A DNA stretch of 64,000 nt from Kitagawia praeruptora (lineage: Eukaryota; Streptophyta; Magnoliopsida; Apiales; Apiaceae): the NCBI GenBank assembly GCA_037693485.1, contig CM075348.1, forward strand, positions 682,001-746,000. Direction: 5' to 3'. Positions 23,437 to 35,764 of the stretch are shown here, piece by piece. The first letter of the stretch is position 1; every line of letters begins with the position of its first letter. The position numbers were made by a program, and so were the translations under genes. The notes beneath the pieces are model-generated. The model did no database searches. It had not been told where the DNA came from and saw only the letters and a list, made by a program, of their open reading frames with translations.

Positions 23437-26400
23437 TCATCCATAGATTGAACCATCATCATCATTGTCAAGCTCTATATCAACATTATCCGATCCACCA
23501 AAAAGAGAGAGAAAAATAAGAACAGCAGCAAGCTGGGTAACCAAGAAATATTTGGCCCTTCTTCTAAAAGTTTTTTCTTCCTCTGTCTTTTCCCTTTTAG
23601 GTTTGCTCCTCGGATTTGAACCTGGATGAAAAATAGTACAGGGGCTCATGAATCAGTAAACCAAGCATAAGAAAGGCAACAACCAGAAAGTATATAGTAG
23701 ACAGCGCAAAGTTAAATTGTAACATACACATATATTACTACACACTAAAGATAAGCCATTTTTATCAAAAGATCGCTACGAACTTACGAAGGCTTTGGAA
23801 TGGAAATGTGTCCGAGGTTTCAACTGAGTTCCCAAATCAATAATTTGGGAAGATATAGCAAGTTCACAAAATGGGGGCAACAGTACCTTTGTATGTAATA
23901 ACCCGGATTAAAACTTAGCAATGTGATAAATCCAAACCCTGAGCATTAATTTACGATAAGAAGCTCGTTAAACCTTTTATCTCAAAACTAGGGGTCATTT
24001 ACTGTACCAACTATACTATGCATTTAAGGTACTAACTAGGGCTTATAATGCAATCTCTTTTAATACGATCATTGCATGCTCAACATTAATTACTTTCAGC
24101 GATAAGCACTATAAACATATAGCTCTACCGGAAGAGATTACAGTCTAACCTTCATGATGATTGAGCCATAATATTCAACTTAAACGAAAAAAACTAGTGA
24201 TATGTTAGACAATCATACTAAGCAATAGACATCATCATGGACTTGTTCTGAAAAATCGAGAACCTAAAACGATAATTGATATACACCATAGTATCATAAT
24301 CAAGGCTTAGACCAGCAAGGAAAGCAATTGGAAGGCTTTCCATATTAAAAAATATTACAAAATAGTCAAAGCATTTAATATATTTTGGGACTTACGCCAG
24401 TTTGATGAACCTCTTCCAGATGCAGATGTTGATTGATACGACTGAGATTGTGATCCAGAAGACAAAGGATCCCCAGGTTGTAGGCCAGATGATGAGTTAC
24501 TAGTGTCAACGTAATCTGTCATGAAGCTTTCAGCAGACTTTACAAGATTAGTATGGGTCAACAGCTTGCTCCTCAGATCTGACGTTTCCTAATTGAACAC
24601 GAAGGAAAAATGAAGGACCCTCGTGTAAATATATACAAACTTATATTTCTTCAGGACATCAGTGAAGCTAAATGTCTAAAAGAAATATTAACATTACATA
24701 CAGAACAAACATCGAAATGAATTGAGGATAAATCCAACAAGTAACTTCACTCTATCACAGGGAAATTCACGTCACATCTTATAAGTGTTCCAATATATCA
24801 AATTTTTATTATTCCCCCCTCCCCCTCCCGCTCTCACCCTCTCTTCTCTCTCTCTCTCCCTCTCCCTCTCCCTCTCTCTCCCTCTCCCTCTCCCTCCCTC
24901 CCTCCCTCCCTCTCTCCCTCTATGTGGTATTGCATATCAGCAAACCCATCTTTCCCATACAGGACTACGGATATTAGCAAGATAAAAATTCAGGATAGAT
25001 TTGTACTATGTTTACTTAGAAATGACTATAATCATCAGAATGGTGCACAATCAAATAAACATTTCATCAGATTGAACAAGTGCAAGTGCTTAGCAAGCAA
25101 TATCCAATCAATCAGACAACGTAAAGGCACGATAATAACTTAGGCTAGTGAATGGTATTCTCTCCTTATTTTTTCCTCCAAGTTAAAGTACCCCTATAAC
25201 TTGGTCTTGGTCACTGTTTCGTATAGGTGAACACTTTCCACCCCCTGTGGCATATAATCAAAATATCAACCATTATTCTATAGATCACGGCATCACGCAA
25301 AAGTGTTTCATCTGTACTAGCTACTATGAACTCGTAAGTCAAATTAATGCAATAGCTCTCACCACATTAGCAACATGGTTCCATATATATTAAAATTAAT
25401 TTGCAATGTACTAACAAGCTTAGTAACATCCCGAGGAAGTCCCACAAATTAGCTTCTACAATTATTAAAAGAAAATGATTCAAAACAAAACTCACAGGTA
25501 AAGCATGGAGCGTGAAAAGTACATGCCCAAGAAGTAAAGCATCCAAACTCGTAGGCCTGTCTTAGATGAAAACAAAGAGCAATATTAAGATGAAAACAAA
25601 GACCAATATTAGTATAAAATTTTAAAATTTATACTAATGTGACAAAAATAAAAGGTAAGCAATAAGATAATTCAAGTGATAAAGACCTATATTTTGTGAT
25701 TCGGTATTGTTAAGTCCCATTGTGAAATTCTCTTCCGAAATTTATTAGAAAAAATATTATTCATTGTTCTTGCATAGGAAGAGATTGTAATGAACACAAT
25801 CAAAATCAAGAGACGGTTGTTGGGACTTTTGTGGTTGACATAAACTACTTTTACTAACCCAAAAAATATTATTCATTGTTCTTGCATAGGAAGAGATTGT
25901 AATGACGGTTGTTGGGACTTTGTGGTTGACATAAACTACACTTACTAACCCTCCTGTACAGGGTACAGAGCATTAACACGTTGCATAAATGTTTTTTATT
26001 ATCAATGTTGGTAGTTTAAATTGCTCATAATTTATTTGAGATATAGGGAAAAAGCAATAAATTTTTGGGCTTTTTTCAAAACTATCCAATACAACATTTG
26101 CAACCTGGTTTGCAACCCCAAATGCAACATTTGTAACCTCACCTACAACTTTAGATAGTATTTTTAAATATATTTTTATAAAATTAGATATTTTTGTGAA
26201 TATAATGTAGTAAGGTCTGAACTATTTTCCTATTAAAATTTTATTTTTAATATATTAATTTTAATTTTATTTAATTTAATTTAACCCCCACAACCATCAA
26301 TTTCTGACTACACCAGTGCATTAAGATATGCATTAAGATATTCGTAAGTGCTTACGTTTGGTTTACATTTTCTAGTTTGATTTGGTAAAACCTGTGTTCT

Positions 26401-27300
26401 AAAAAGCGCATTAAGCGACCGTTTAAGCGATCCAGACTTGATGCATATTAGAGATAGATGATAATGTAACCTGTAATTCTAGTTACAGTGTATTCAAATA
26501 TTACCTGCTTTCAAATAAATATAAATCTTCACCTAGCCTGGTAGACAAAGCCTCGTAAGCCTTGGTTGCTTTACTGTAAATCTGTCCACGAGGAACTAGT
26601 GAATTATTTAGAGTTTAATGAAATATGCGTGCATCTGTGGAACAAGGGGTTTAGAGGGAAAAAAAACAGACGAAAGATGTAATCATCCACTCTCGTGTGG
26701 CCCTATAAGGAGGAAATCAAGTTTACTCCATGAAAAAAAACTTCACTATCCAAGTCAAAAATAGCAAGTATATTAATACTCCTTAAGAAATAGCAAGTAT
26801 ATTAATACTCCTTAAGTTTTCTGTGACAAAGTGTAGATAGTGGAGAATACCTCTTTCTCTCTTCGATCAGCATTTTCTTTTGTAATGCCAAGTAGTTGCT
26901 TTGCAAGATTTGCTTGCTTATAGTACAAAAACTTTGATATGGGCCAGGGGAGATCTGAATAGTAAATCTTGTGTGCAGAAGTTCTATCAGAACCCACCCA
27001 AAGTTCATACATGACAGCATCAGCAAGCCAGGAAGTAATCATAGCCTTAATGGAAATCCATTCAGGAATGACATCCAGTCCAGTATCCAAATCAACAATA
27101 CCATCTTTTTTAAGAGTCTCAATCACACCGCCATTCTCATTATTATAGGCAACATAGCATTCATCAGTCTCAACATAAGGAATTTGGTCTGACAAAATTG
27201 AAAAACATAAAAAATTTATGGTCTAAACTACAAGTAGAGAGTGCAGATAGTTGATGGATGGAGAAAGAGAGAGGGTAAGAGAGAGAGAGGGAGAGAGAGC

Positions 27301-27336
<36 letters not shown>

Positions 27337-27495
27337 AGTACCTGAATCAGGATAGGTGAGATTATAATTAAAAGAAAAGGGAAGGGCAGTAAGTTTGAGA
27401 AAAACGTAAACAGGCAAACAAGAAGGGCAGGCAGTAGGAAGGCCAAAGCAAGCTTTTCTAGCCACCAATGTTAACTTCTTTCCTCCCTCTTCCAT
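23437..27495 (-). CDS. MTX1: Metaxin (outer mitochondrial membrane import protein), six exons, 335 aa
   Basis: Exons in transcript order: 27495-27342, 27188-26851, 26581-26505, 25556-25496, 24588-24396 and 23621-23437. All have GT/AG borders and matching phases, giving 335 residues against about 315 in Arabidopsis metaxin. The protein starts MEEGGKKLTLVARKACFGLP with the GST-N-like Tom37/metaxin domain. It continues with YVAYNNENGGVIETLKKDG, ITSWLADAVMYELWVGSDR, KIYYSDLPWPISKFLYYKQ and the GST-C-like part (AYEALSTRLGEDLYLFESRP, SLDALLLGHVLFTLHALP). The last exon has a basic stretch (SKPKREKTEEEKTFRRRAKY), one C-terminal membrane segment (FLVTQLAAVLIFLSLFGG) and an acidic tail. Plant metaxin sits in the mitochondrial outer membrane and helps import and sort precursors and beta-barrel proteins. 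The locus is duplicated at 51.0-54.6 kb. Confidence 0.93.
24819..24922 (+). repeat. CT-rich microsatellite in metaxin intron 4
   Basis: An irregular (CT)n/(CCCT)n tract lies between metaxin exons 4 and 5. The duplicate has the equivalent tract at about 52444-52560, of different length and pattern. The apparent Ser/Leu/Pro-rich ORF across it is an artefact of the repeat. Confidence 0.8.
25594..26427. repeat. About 0.8-kb insertion in metaxin intron 3, copy 1 only
   Basis: The intron between exons 3 and 4 is 948 bp here but only 141 bp in the duplicate (53189-53329). The extra DNA holds a near-perfect direct repeat (about 25745-25830 and 25863-25945, sharing ttgcataggaagagattgta). It also holds a block of 'caacatttgcaacctggttt'-like phrases near 26090-26150 that recalls the Mutator-like 'GCAACC' family. 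I could not define clean terminal repeats or a target duplication. Confidence 0.6.
27258..27336 (+). repeat. (GA)n tract beside metaxin exon 1 donor site
   Basis: A GA-rich microsatellite lies in intron 1, its end touching the exon 1 donor (donor GT at 27341-27340). The duplicate carries a longer version at about 54059-54168. On the transcript it is a CT-rich run starting about three bases after GTACTG. The coding exon is intact in both copies. Confidence 0.8.
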
Positions 27496-27502
27496 GGCTG
27501 TG

Positions 27503-27700
27503 CCTGCATAAATCAAATTGTATCAGGCATAAAGATTACACCCCGATTCAAAGCAATCAAATAAATCATAATGCTACCTGTTGTAGTAGTTTTAAAGCTC
27601 GCAATTTCTTCAATTCGTCCGTTGCTTGCTTTCTTCTCTCGATGCCCCTTTTAACTAGGGTTTTTTCTGGGTTTTAGACCCACCTTTCTTGTCCAATAAT
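27503..27700 (-). promoter_or_regulatory. Metaxin 5' leader with leader intron and telo-box
   Basis: On the minus strand a donor CAG/GTAGC ends a leader exon at 27578, and an acceptor TATGCAG/GCACAG resumes it at 27503, just before the ATG at 27495. The intron would be 27504-27577. A telo-box, AAACCCTAG, lies at 27663-27655 in the leader. This motif is common in plant genes for translation and organelle biogenesis. The duplicate keeps the same layout. Confidence 0.55.
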
Positions 27701-27780
27701 TCTTTACTCTTCTTCGCAAAACGAAAAAAGAAAAGAAAAATAAATAATTCCTTACTCTTTTCTTTTACTTATTATTATTT

Positions 27781-28841
27781 TTTGGAAAAATTTTAGTGGG
27801 ATCCTTTTATTATGGGTTTTTTGAAAATGGTATAATTACATATTTTGGTTTTACTAGTAATATGCCCGTGCTTCGCACACGGGTTTTTTTATATATTTTT
27901 TTGGTAGTTAATAGTGAAAAAAAAATCAATTTTAAATTTGTTCCATTTTAATTTATGTTTTTATATTATGTTTTTTTAAAAAACATTTTAATATATATGT
28001 TAATGTATTTTATTCATAATAAATATTTTGAATAATTTAAAATAAAAAAATTAATTTTATATCATTGAATTTATAGAATAAGTGAAATAAATAAATAAAT
28101 AAAATAATACTACACAACCAAAATTTATAACTTGCATTGACTTTGTTTTTATCTTTTTCTAAATATTCAAAATTATTGACATTTTTAAGATAGACAATCT
28201 TATGAAATAGTAATATGCCCGTGCTACGCACCGGGTTAATACATACTTTTTTTTTTATGAATGATAAATTTTTTTTAAAAAAATGTAATTTCATTTATGT
28301 TGAATAATAATTAGATAAAAAATATTGAGAAGAGCATTTTATATGCATTTGTATGTTTGACTTATGTGTTTATTGTTCCAAATTTACATATTTAATCGGT
28401 TTCTCGGCGTCGCCTCCCGGCGACGCCTCGACGCATTTAAATTATAAAAGAACTTTAATAATTCATATCACTAAACTTGTATTACATTTTTTATAAATTA
28501 AATTACTATACATAGTTACTTAATACTGAGTAATTTTTTTTATCATATTTAAAATAATTAAAAAAAATAAAAGAAAATGTAAATTTTATTAATATTGTAT
28601 AATAATTAGATAAAGAGAATTAAAAAAAAAAACATGTTACGTGTATTTGATCATGTGACTTAGTTGTTGTTGTCTCAAATTTACATATTGTATGGGTTTC
28701 TAGCCGTCTCCTAACAATTCAATCAATAATATTGAAATTATTAATATAATGATGGACTTGATACAAAGTACTTAAATCATAAGAAAACAAACATAATTAT
28801 GTGACTCTTTAACATCTTGCTAGAAGATATTATAGCAAGCT
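27781..28841 (-). repeat. Two inverted Helitron 3' ends and AT-rich filler
   Basis: Read on the minus strand, two Helitron-like 3' hairpins occur: CCCGTGTGCGAAGCACGGG followed by CATATTACTAG (end at 27854), and CCGGTGCGTAGCACGGG followed by CATATTACTAT (end near 28205). They share the same tail, so they are two relatives side by side. No 5' terminus is found to the right. The remainder is AT-rich with one GC-rich palindrome at 28406-28427. No gene is seen. Confidence 0.5.
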
Positions 28842-29000
28842 GACATATGAGTTTAACGCGTTTGTGTATGGAAAAAAGCACGACATATGAGTTTAACGCG
28901 TTTGTGTATGGAAAAAAGCACGACATACGACATATGTGACTCTTTAAAATGAAATTAACATTAGATAACTGACATATGAGTTTAACGCGTTTGTGTATGG
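28842..29000 (+). repeat. Tandem 40-bp repeat with a third partial copy
   Basis: The unit, beginning gacatatgagtttaacgcg and ending ttgtgtatggaaaaaagcac, occupies 28842-28881 and 28882-28921 without change. A third copy of about 30 bp lies at about 28971-29000 after unrelated bases. The unit contains AACGCGTT, a palindrome. An open frame on the minus strand here is produced by the repetition. Confidence 0.8.
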
Positions 29001-29466
29001 ATGCCTCGATTAAGGGTAAAAATACTGCTATAAAGTACATGAAATTACACGAAGATAGAAAAAGCAGGAATGATATTTGAAATCAATTTGAAAAGTTAAT
29101 GCTAGCAAACATTTAGAATATATTGATATTGATTGTATAATAGCTTCTCGGCGTCGCCTACGGCGCGACCTCGCTCCGTTCCTAGTAGAGAAAGACAACA
29201 AAGATTCCTTTTATGTAATTTATATACTACATTATTTTGAATTCCTTAATAGAGTTTTTGGAATTTAATTTTTATATCATAATTATATAAATTGAAAATA
29301 CTAATAACAATAATTACGGTACTATTTGTACAAAATAAAAAGTAATTTTGTTTATAAATGACTTTTGCAATTTTCATGTCTTGCCAGAGGATGCTCAAGC
29401 CAACAATTTTAGCAGTGAATACAATTTTAGCATAATACAGACGGTTTAATAAAACTGAGACACACA

Positions 29467-29649
29467 TCAGGTAGTGAAGATAACATATGTATACATTATT
29501 TGATTATCAGTATCCAAGTCTCGAGCAGTAATACATTGATCAAGACCTATTAACGCTGATGAAACTACATTCTCAGTAGCTGAGAGTCGATTTTGCTGGA
29601 CTCTTACATTCCTGGCTTTCCACAACACCCGACACATTATTCCCACCTC
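29467..29649 (-). pseudogene. LINE-type ORF2 remnant
   Basis: The minus frame ending with TGA at 29469-29467 contains VLWKARNVRVQQNRL followed by SATENVVSSALIGLDQC. This resembles the linker between the zinc-binding reverse-transcriptase tail and the RNase H domain of plant LINE-like ORFs ('W..RN...' then 'A...L..W'). Only about 60 codons are preserved and a TAA lies just upstream in the same frame. No reverse transcriptase core is present nearby. Confidence 0.45.
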
Positions 29650-32191
29650 TTAAATTATCCCCCCTGAATATCCACTCTCCAAAACCATCTGCTCCAATAC
29701 TAATGTCCTACAATCAAATACTGAAAAGTTGGGAAAAAAAAGAGAGGAAGGTATAGGCATAAAAGGTAAGGGCGGGTGGGAGATGCCTCCCATAAAATTT
29801 GAGTTTGCAGATATCATTTACATTCTCTGAAGCACGACATTGGGCTCAATCTCGCCACTGATCAATATCATACAAAATAGAAAAAGATATCATCTTAGGG
29901 ATGCTCTTGCTGATTTACAATGGAATAGCCAAACCAATTATATATGTTCCAAGTTAGGAGATGCATTATCAGACATCTGTATTAAATTTGAATTTACATC
30001 AACTGCAGATCAACTGTAGAAGACTGATCCTCTGATCTAACAATTGGCCAAGCATTGTGTGAGAAGTAAATGAAATTTACCTGATCGTGTTATTGATAGT
30101 ATGTGGTTCAATACAATTTTAAAGTAAAAGAACATGTGGTGATATACTACCAGGTCAATATTAAATATAAACACATAAATATATTTATGTTCACATATAC
30201 GATATCAAATGCATGATATCATGATAAAGAGAGAAATTTAGGAATAAAAAGAAAGAAAATTGGAGTCAATTTGGATTAGACTTTTGGATCAGACTAATTT
30301 AGAGAAGTATAAAATAATAAAGCATACACTTAAAGTTTGTAGAATGAATCAAGCACCTGACCTGTCGGCCATTGTTGCCTACACCATTAATAATGATTTA
30401 TTTTTTAAATTCCCGTACAACATGTTCTTAAGGTATAGAAACACTTGAGAAAGTGACTAATATACACAACATATGACATTTCGAGATAAACAGATTAATA
30501 AACGCAGCATATGACATTTTCCTGGTCTGCTTATCATTTGTAGTAGTGTAGAAGTTAATGATTTATAGAAAGGCTAATGAGTTTTCTGTACCAAGTCCTA
30601 CTTTAGTGACCTGTATATGTGAAATACTGAAATCACAACATTATCACATAAGCATCCAAAATATAACACTCAAAATATGTATGCGTTAAATGTACTCACT
30701 TGTGTTCCCCGGTCCAACAGTGCTTTGCTTGTACGACCCATACAATATAAGCTTTCTTCAGCAACTAAGGAATAGAAATATACATTTTAAGAGACTTAAA
30801 ATTTTTTTTAAGGAATCTGGTTCCAACTACTAAAGTTATTCATGTCAATATGCCCTTTAGACTTAAACTTAATTATATACCTAATTTTAATTCATTATAA
30901 TAATGTTCATATTCATATTAGGCAAGACATTGACGCCTAATTCTTTTCACTTGTAGGAAGAACAACAACCAACTTAAAGCTTGAACATAAAAGACCATAT
31001 TCCAAATTACCTTGCAGTGAGCAAGTGAGCAGGCTTTCTATGATACCTCACATCCAATTCAATTATCTAATTGCCAGCCTACAAAAGAAGCCAACAAAGA
31101 ACTGTCCATTTTGATCATGAATAGTAAAAGAAAAGTTTACAATTTAAAATGATCTTGAGTTCAGCACAAAATGATTGTTAAAATTACTAAAAAATAACTA
31201 TACATCAAACATTATAATGCTAGCAACAGGGATAATTACGCACTGTCATTAGCTTCCAGATTTCCAGGCCCATGACCTTATGATGTAGTAGCATCTAATA
31301 TCATAGTACTCGATCATTTCAGCCATAACAGCCACATGAAAGAATTAAAACTGAACTAAATGGTAAGATAAAACACTTCATTCCTAAACATGGGTAAATA
31401 CTAATCAAAATTGATCATATATAACTCACTTTTTTGAAGTTTAGCAAAGAAGAAAATAAATGATAATCATTCAAAAGAGATCCTTTAGAGTCAAAACATC
31501 ACCTAATACATGCAGACAGTTTAATCACAAATTAACAGAACACATGCAAACTAATATACTACTCACCTCTGGAGCAAACCCCGTAATATGATATGTTTCA
31601 CTTTTATAGTGCAGCAGGAGATACAAATACAGGAAAAGAGCAATCCTTGATCTCCATCTCCTCTTTCTTTCAAAATTCCATATATTAAGATTAAAACAAT
31701 CATATGTAATTACTTTAACAGTCCTAGAAAGGCTGACATAAAAGTGTGGGATAAAGGTCTTTTTACTTCCTAAGTGACATATGTCATCACAACTTATGAA
31801 ATCTATAGAAAAATCGTGTTAAACACATAAAGGAAGTTCTCATGACGCCAATCAAGGAAGACAAATGAACCTAGTGTCACAACTTAGAGCTTAGGTTAAT
31901 GATCTTACCTCAATCTGAAAAGTAAATTCTCATTACCTCAATCAAGGAAGAAGACCGAAAATGTGCTATTCAAGGCGAAGGGAACTTCTTTTGACGCTGT
32001 AGAGCAGATACTGTCTATTTCAGTCCATGTGGAGAACTACAATTTCATGTGATCCAGGGACAAAAATGCATGTACTGCCTGATTGGATCAAAATCCACAC
32101 TTACAGAAATTGGAAATATATATATATATACACATAAGTAAAATTTATCAACATCATTTTCATGTGCCTGTGTTCCATCCAGTAACCCTAC
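29650..32191. other. AT-rich region with no supported gene
   Basis: I see no ORF with a recognisable product, no paired transposon ends and no RNA gene here. Splice-like signals on the minus strand occur, for example a donor GTAATG after an exon-like block at about 31915-32075. These suggest it may be part of a minus-strand transcript together with the blocks that follow, perhaps non-coding. Confidence 0.3.
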
Positions 32192-32451
32192 TTGGTTCAT
32201 CCAAGTGAATGAAGAAGTCTTTGAGAATTTAGAGGCAGCAACTCCTAAATTTTTAACCTGTCACACATTTTAAAATAAATCATTAAAGCCTAGAAGTCGG
32301 AACTATACCAAACAATCAATATGAATAATTCGAGCAAATGAACCTGGTTCTGTTTCAAGTTTCTGCGTGGACTTGAAGCTCTTTGTAGCTCACTATTATG
32401 TTGAAATCTTGGAAACCTGCAATTATAATTCTCGTTGCACTCGTAGCATAC
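32192..32451 (-). CDS. Two hypothetical in-phase exons of an unknown minus-strand gene
   Basis: Block A (32451-32344) starts after acceptor cattgcag and ends at CAG/GTTCAT. It reads VCYECNENYNCRFPRFQ and onward for 36 codons without a stop. Block B (32257-32192) starts after tgtgacag and ends at CAA/GTAGGG, reading VKNLGVAASKFSKTSSFTW and onward for 22 codons. Both are phase 0, so they join in frame across an 86-bp intron. A possible final block after it stops after nine codons. No start codon or upstream in-frame exon was found, and I do not recognise the protein. It may be a degraded gene, a non-coding transcript or chance. Confidence 0.22.
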
Positions 32452-34480
32452 CTGCAATGTTTAAAGTCGTGGTTTTATATACGTCAGAACTGTTAAATTG
32501 AATATGTGATATTTAAAATATAAAATGAAACATAGCTAAAGAGTTCACTTTATTCAACTAATAAATAATCACATTTTTTGTGATCCAATATTAGCCACAT
32601 GTGCAGATACAAAACGATTGATAGATCACTTAAAAACCAACCATATGGCAGCAGACTACAAAAGAGATGCATATAGAAAGCAAGAACCTATCTACTAATA
32701 AAATGCATGGATACAGAAAGCAAGAACCTATCTACTAATAAAATGCATTTATATTCAGTCTTGTAGTTTTGCAGAAAAATACAAATAATGGATTCTCAGT
32801 AGTACTATCACTTGTTATCTATACGAAGGCTAATGTAAGCTCACCTTAATAATGCAACAGATCTTAGTACTTTTTAAGACAGCTTCGAGTGCATGCCAAT
32901 ACATTAATTATCTTTTGATACTCATCAACACAATTAAACCCAAAACATTTTTGTAATCTTATCTTCCTACTACAAAGAAGAAAATTCCATCTATTTTATC
33001 TTACAGTGACGAACCATCACAATAGTAATAGCCAATACGAAGAACATGTCATTCAAGAACTTGAATATATGATCAATCAAAGAAAAAAATTGGTCATAGC
33101 AGAAAGGAGTAACTACATTTTTATTATTTAGTCAACCATACGTACCCATGTCTTCATGAGATACAAATTGTTGTTTCAGTAGGTACATATAACTACACTC
33201 ACATTGAACTATTAATCTATTACATAATCATGTGACACACAACCTAATGTGCACTAAAGCTTTTAGCGATCATACCTGATGCTCAGACGTGATTAATTTC
33301 TAAGTTAGTCAAAAAGAACCTAGAAAATTATATACTCTAGCAGAATCTTTAAGATAATATGAAAAATTCAGATTTATTTGTGTTGAGAATGTATAAATAT
33401 TATTGATGTAAATACACGACAGAAACAAATATATATGCATATAAGACAGATACTAATCCTCGAGAAATAGAAAGAAATGCATAAATAAAAGATAACCAAT
33501 ATAATAGAAACATAAGAAAGTACCTCCAATATCTGTATTGCTCAGCTTTCGCCTTCTGCAGGGTCTCTAAGCAGTAATTCTAGCTTCCTTCCTCTCAATA
33601 CTAATACACATACATTTGCAATTATAACGCAATTTAATAGACTTGAATAATAAACAGAATTTAGTACAAACAAAATTACACACAACCTCAAACAGATCAA
33701 ATATATTGAGCAAAGAAAAACTACCTGATTAGTGACATTCTAATTGCTCATTGCTTCACCAACGCAGACTAATTCATCGGCTAATTTCACATGAAGTGCA
33801 TCCTTGTCAATGGTCCAGTAAACAGCAAGACCTGGAATCCCCATTTCATGATTAGTTTGTATAAACAAACAAAAATCTCTCCCATATTTGTCATCATAAA
33901 TCGCATTATTTTAATCTCAAAAAATTAAGAACAATCAAGTAATTAATAACAACTATGTACCCTGCACCCAAGAAGATGCAAAAGATCAAGCAAGTTTAGA
34001 AATTATGCCATTTTTCTTGCCTCAAGCATAGAACATATATTTCATTGCTGGTTTAAAGACAATAAAACACTATAAAACTCTATTAGAAACATATAATTAA
34101 CATACCTAAATAATTTTAGATACATGGTAAAATAAACCTTTATAGGATTTTCATCAAACACGTTGTCTACAAAATATGCATTGCTTACCAGTTCGAACAG
34201 AAGGAGAGATTGGACTCTAAATAACCGTTTTCTACCTGTTTCACAATAGAACACAACTAAGAATACATACTTTACAATTAGAACTCATGGGTACACTTAC
34301 GCCCCGTTCATAGATGCACACAAATAAGAAAACAAATAAATCATGGAGGATCGAAAAAACACACACCTGAACAATCACAGAAGATGAGGATGAAGGTCAG
34401 TGCAACAGAAGAAGAAGAAGAAATCGTCGTGGTAACTTGACAGATAAGCGCAGATTATGATTTTGATAAGCATAATGATT
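32452..34480. other. AT-rich region, possible upstream part of a minus-strand transcript
   Basis: Splice-like blocks on the minus strand include one ending ATTGGAG/GTACTT at about 33533 and one ending TGTTCAG/GTGTGT at about 34368. The latter looks like a CT-rich leader (ttcttcttcttcttctgttg). A 34-codon ORF at 33844-33740 (MGIPGLAVYWTIDKDALHVK and onward) sits between acceptor- and donor-like sites. Frames do not join into one protein. A direct repeat of about 42 bp (cagaaagcaagaacctatct) is at about 32675-32745. Confidence 0.25.
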
Positions 34481-35756
34481 CTACATTATTATTCATTATC
34501 TTTAAGTAACTATATTTTATATATCATTCCACTTTATCCGAATGCACTACATTGGGCAAACAATTAAACTAAATATTTTTCCCGCTTTAATTGTAATTCA
34601 GCAAGTCATCCTAAAGAAAATACTCAAATACCGGATGTGATTCATAAGCTACAGAAGCTACAACTACAACATCAAAGCAATATAGAATATACATTCATCG
34701 CAGGTGTAAACCCAAATAAAACAATCAAAACTCTTTTAGAACTTTAATCAAACAATTGGACTGCAAAAAATTTATAAGCATTGAGATATATATAAACATT
34801 GAAGAATCATTACCCATTCTTTTGAGAAGATATAAAACGCCGAACACATCATAATAATTGGAAAAGAAAATCATCCATTGACAATCTGATAAAATAGAAA
34901 GATATAATTATGAGTATAGTGAATCATTAAATCAAAATCAAGAACTATAGAATAGAATCACAAAGAACATGGTAAATACATATATATTGAATCAAGAGAA
35001 AATGATCTAAATATAAATAGATGAATAATATTACATAATAGAAATTCAAATTCGTGAAGGAGGAGAAGAACATGAGAAGAAGAGAGCGCATAAAAGGAGA
35101 AGATAGGAGAAGAAGGCAAATCAAGTGGATGAATAACGTAGATAGGGTATTTAGTTTGATAAGCGTAATTTGGATGGATAGTCCGATAACCCATATTCTT
35201 ATATGAATTATAACTAATTTTGTATGTAATGGGTCAAGTTGGATAGTCCATAAACCCAAGTAGTTGTAGTCAATTACCAATGTAACCTTAAATGTAATAT
35301 AAATCATTAAAAATGATGGGTATAATGGTAAAATTTTGGAATTCTTCACTAGCAGGAATTAAGATATGTTGATTAATGATACTTTAAAATATAAGTGATT
35401 ATTATACTTCCCATATTCTTTTATTAGTAAAACATAAGTTATCATTTTTTTAATAATTTTTTTTGGTGTCCTTCTGAAATTAATTTTTCTAAATGATACC
35501 ATTTTTAGTGTTAATGGAATGAAATGACGGTTTTTAATTAAAATAAAATACCAAACAAAATAGAAAAAAAAAATTAAGTTGGGTCAGTCGGATTAAATTA
35601 CAGAGAGTAAGAGTTAGGGTTCAATTAGAAAGAGAGAAAAAAAAGGAAAATAGGATTTTTCACTATCATCAAAATCATCTCATCTCAACTTGCATGTAGA
35701 TATTCGATTCAGTGTGTTCGTTAACATGTGTTTCACTCATGTGATGGTCTTTATTG
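34481..35756. other. AT-rich intergenic DNA, nothing recognisable
   Basis: Only short chance ORFs are present. No terminal repeats, target duplications or known protein motifs were found. Confidence 0.4.
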
Positions 35757-35764
35757 AACTTAGT

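Larger units (their letters stand above)
23546..27780 (-). repeat. Segmental duplication, copy 1 (metaxin locus)
   Basis: This stretch matches 51097-54606 in the same orientation through exons, introns, microsatellites and the leader. Copy 1 is longer mainly because it has about 0.8 kb extra in the third intron. Copy 2 has about 60 bp near 51705-51765 that copy 1 lacks. Homology begins inside the last metaxin exon (aaatatttggccc) and ends after ttacttattattatt upstream of the gene. Confidence 0.92.

Noticed and set aside
24785..25143. Ser/Leu/Pro-rich plus-strand ORFs within the metaxin locus
   Set aside because: They translate a CT microsatellite in an intron; the same holds for 52416-52616.
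27223..27516. Longer minus ORF continuing past metaxin exon 1
   Set aside because: It reads through the GT donor into the GA/CT microsatellite; the spliced form joins exon 2 in frame and matches the family.
28842..28921. CRISPR-like repeat
   Set aside because: Units are directly adjacent with no spacers, and the DNA is plant nuclear.
28777..29040. 87-codon minus ORF with repeated 'NKRVKLICQL'-like phrases
   Set aside because: Created by the 40-bp tandem repeat; no known motif.
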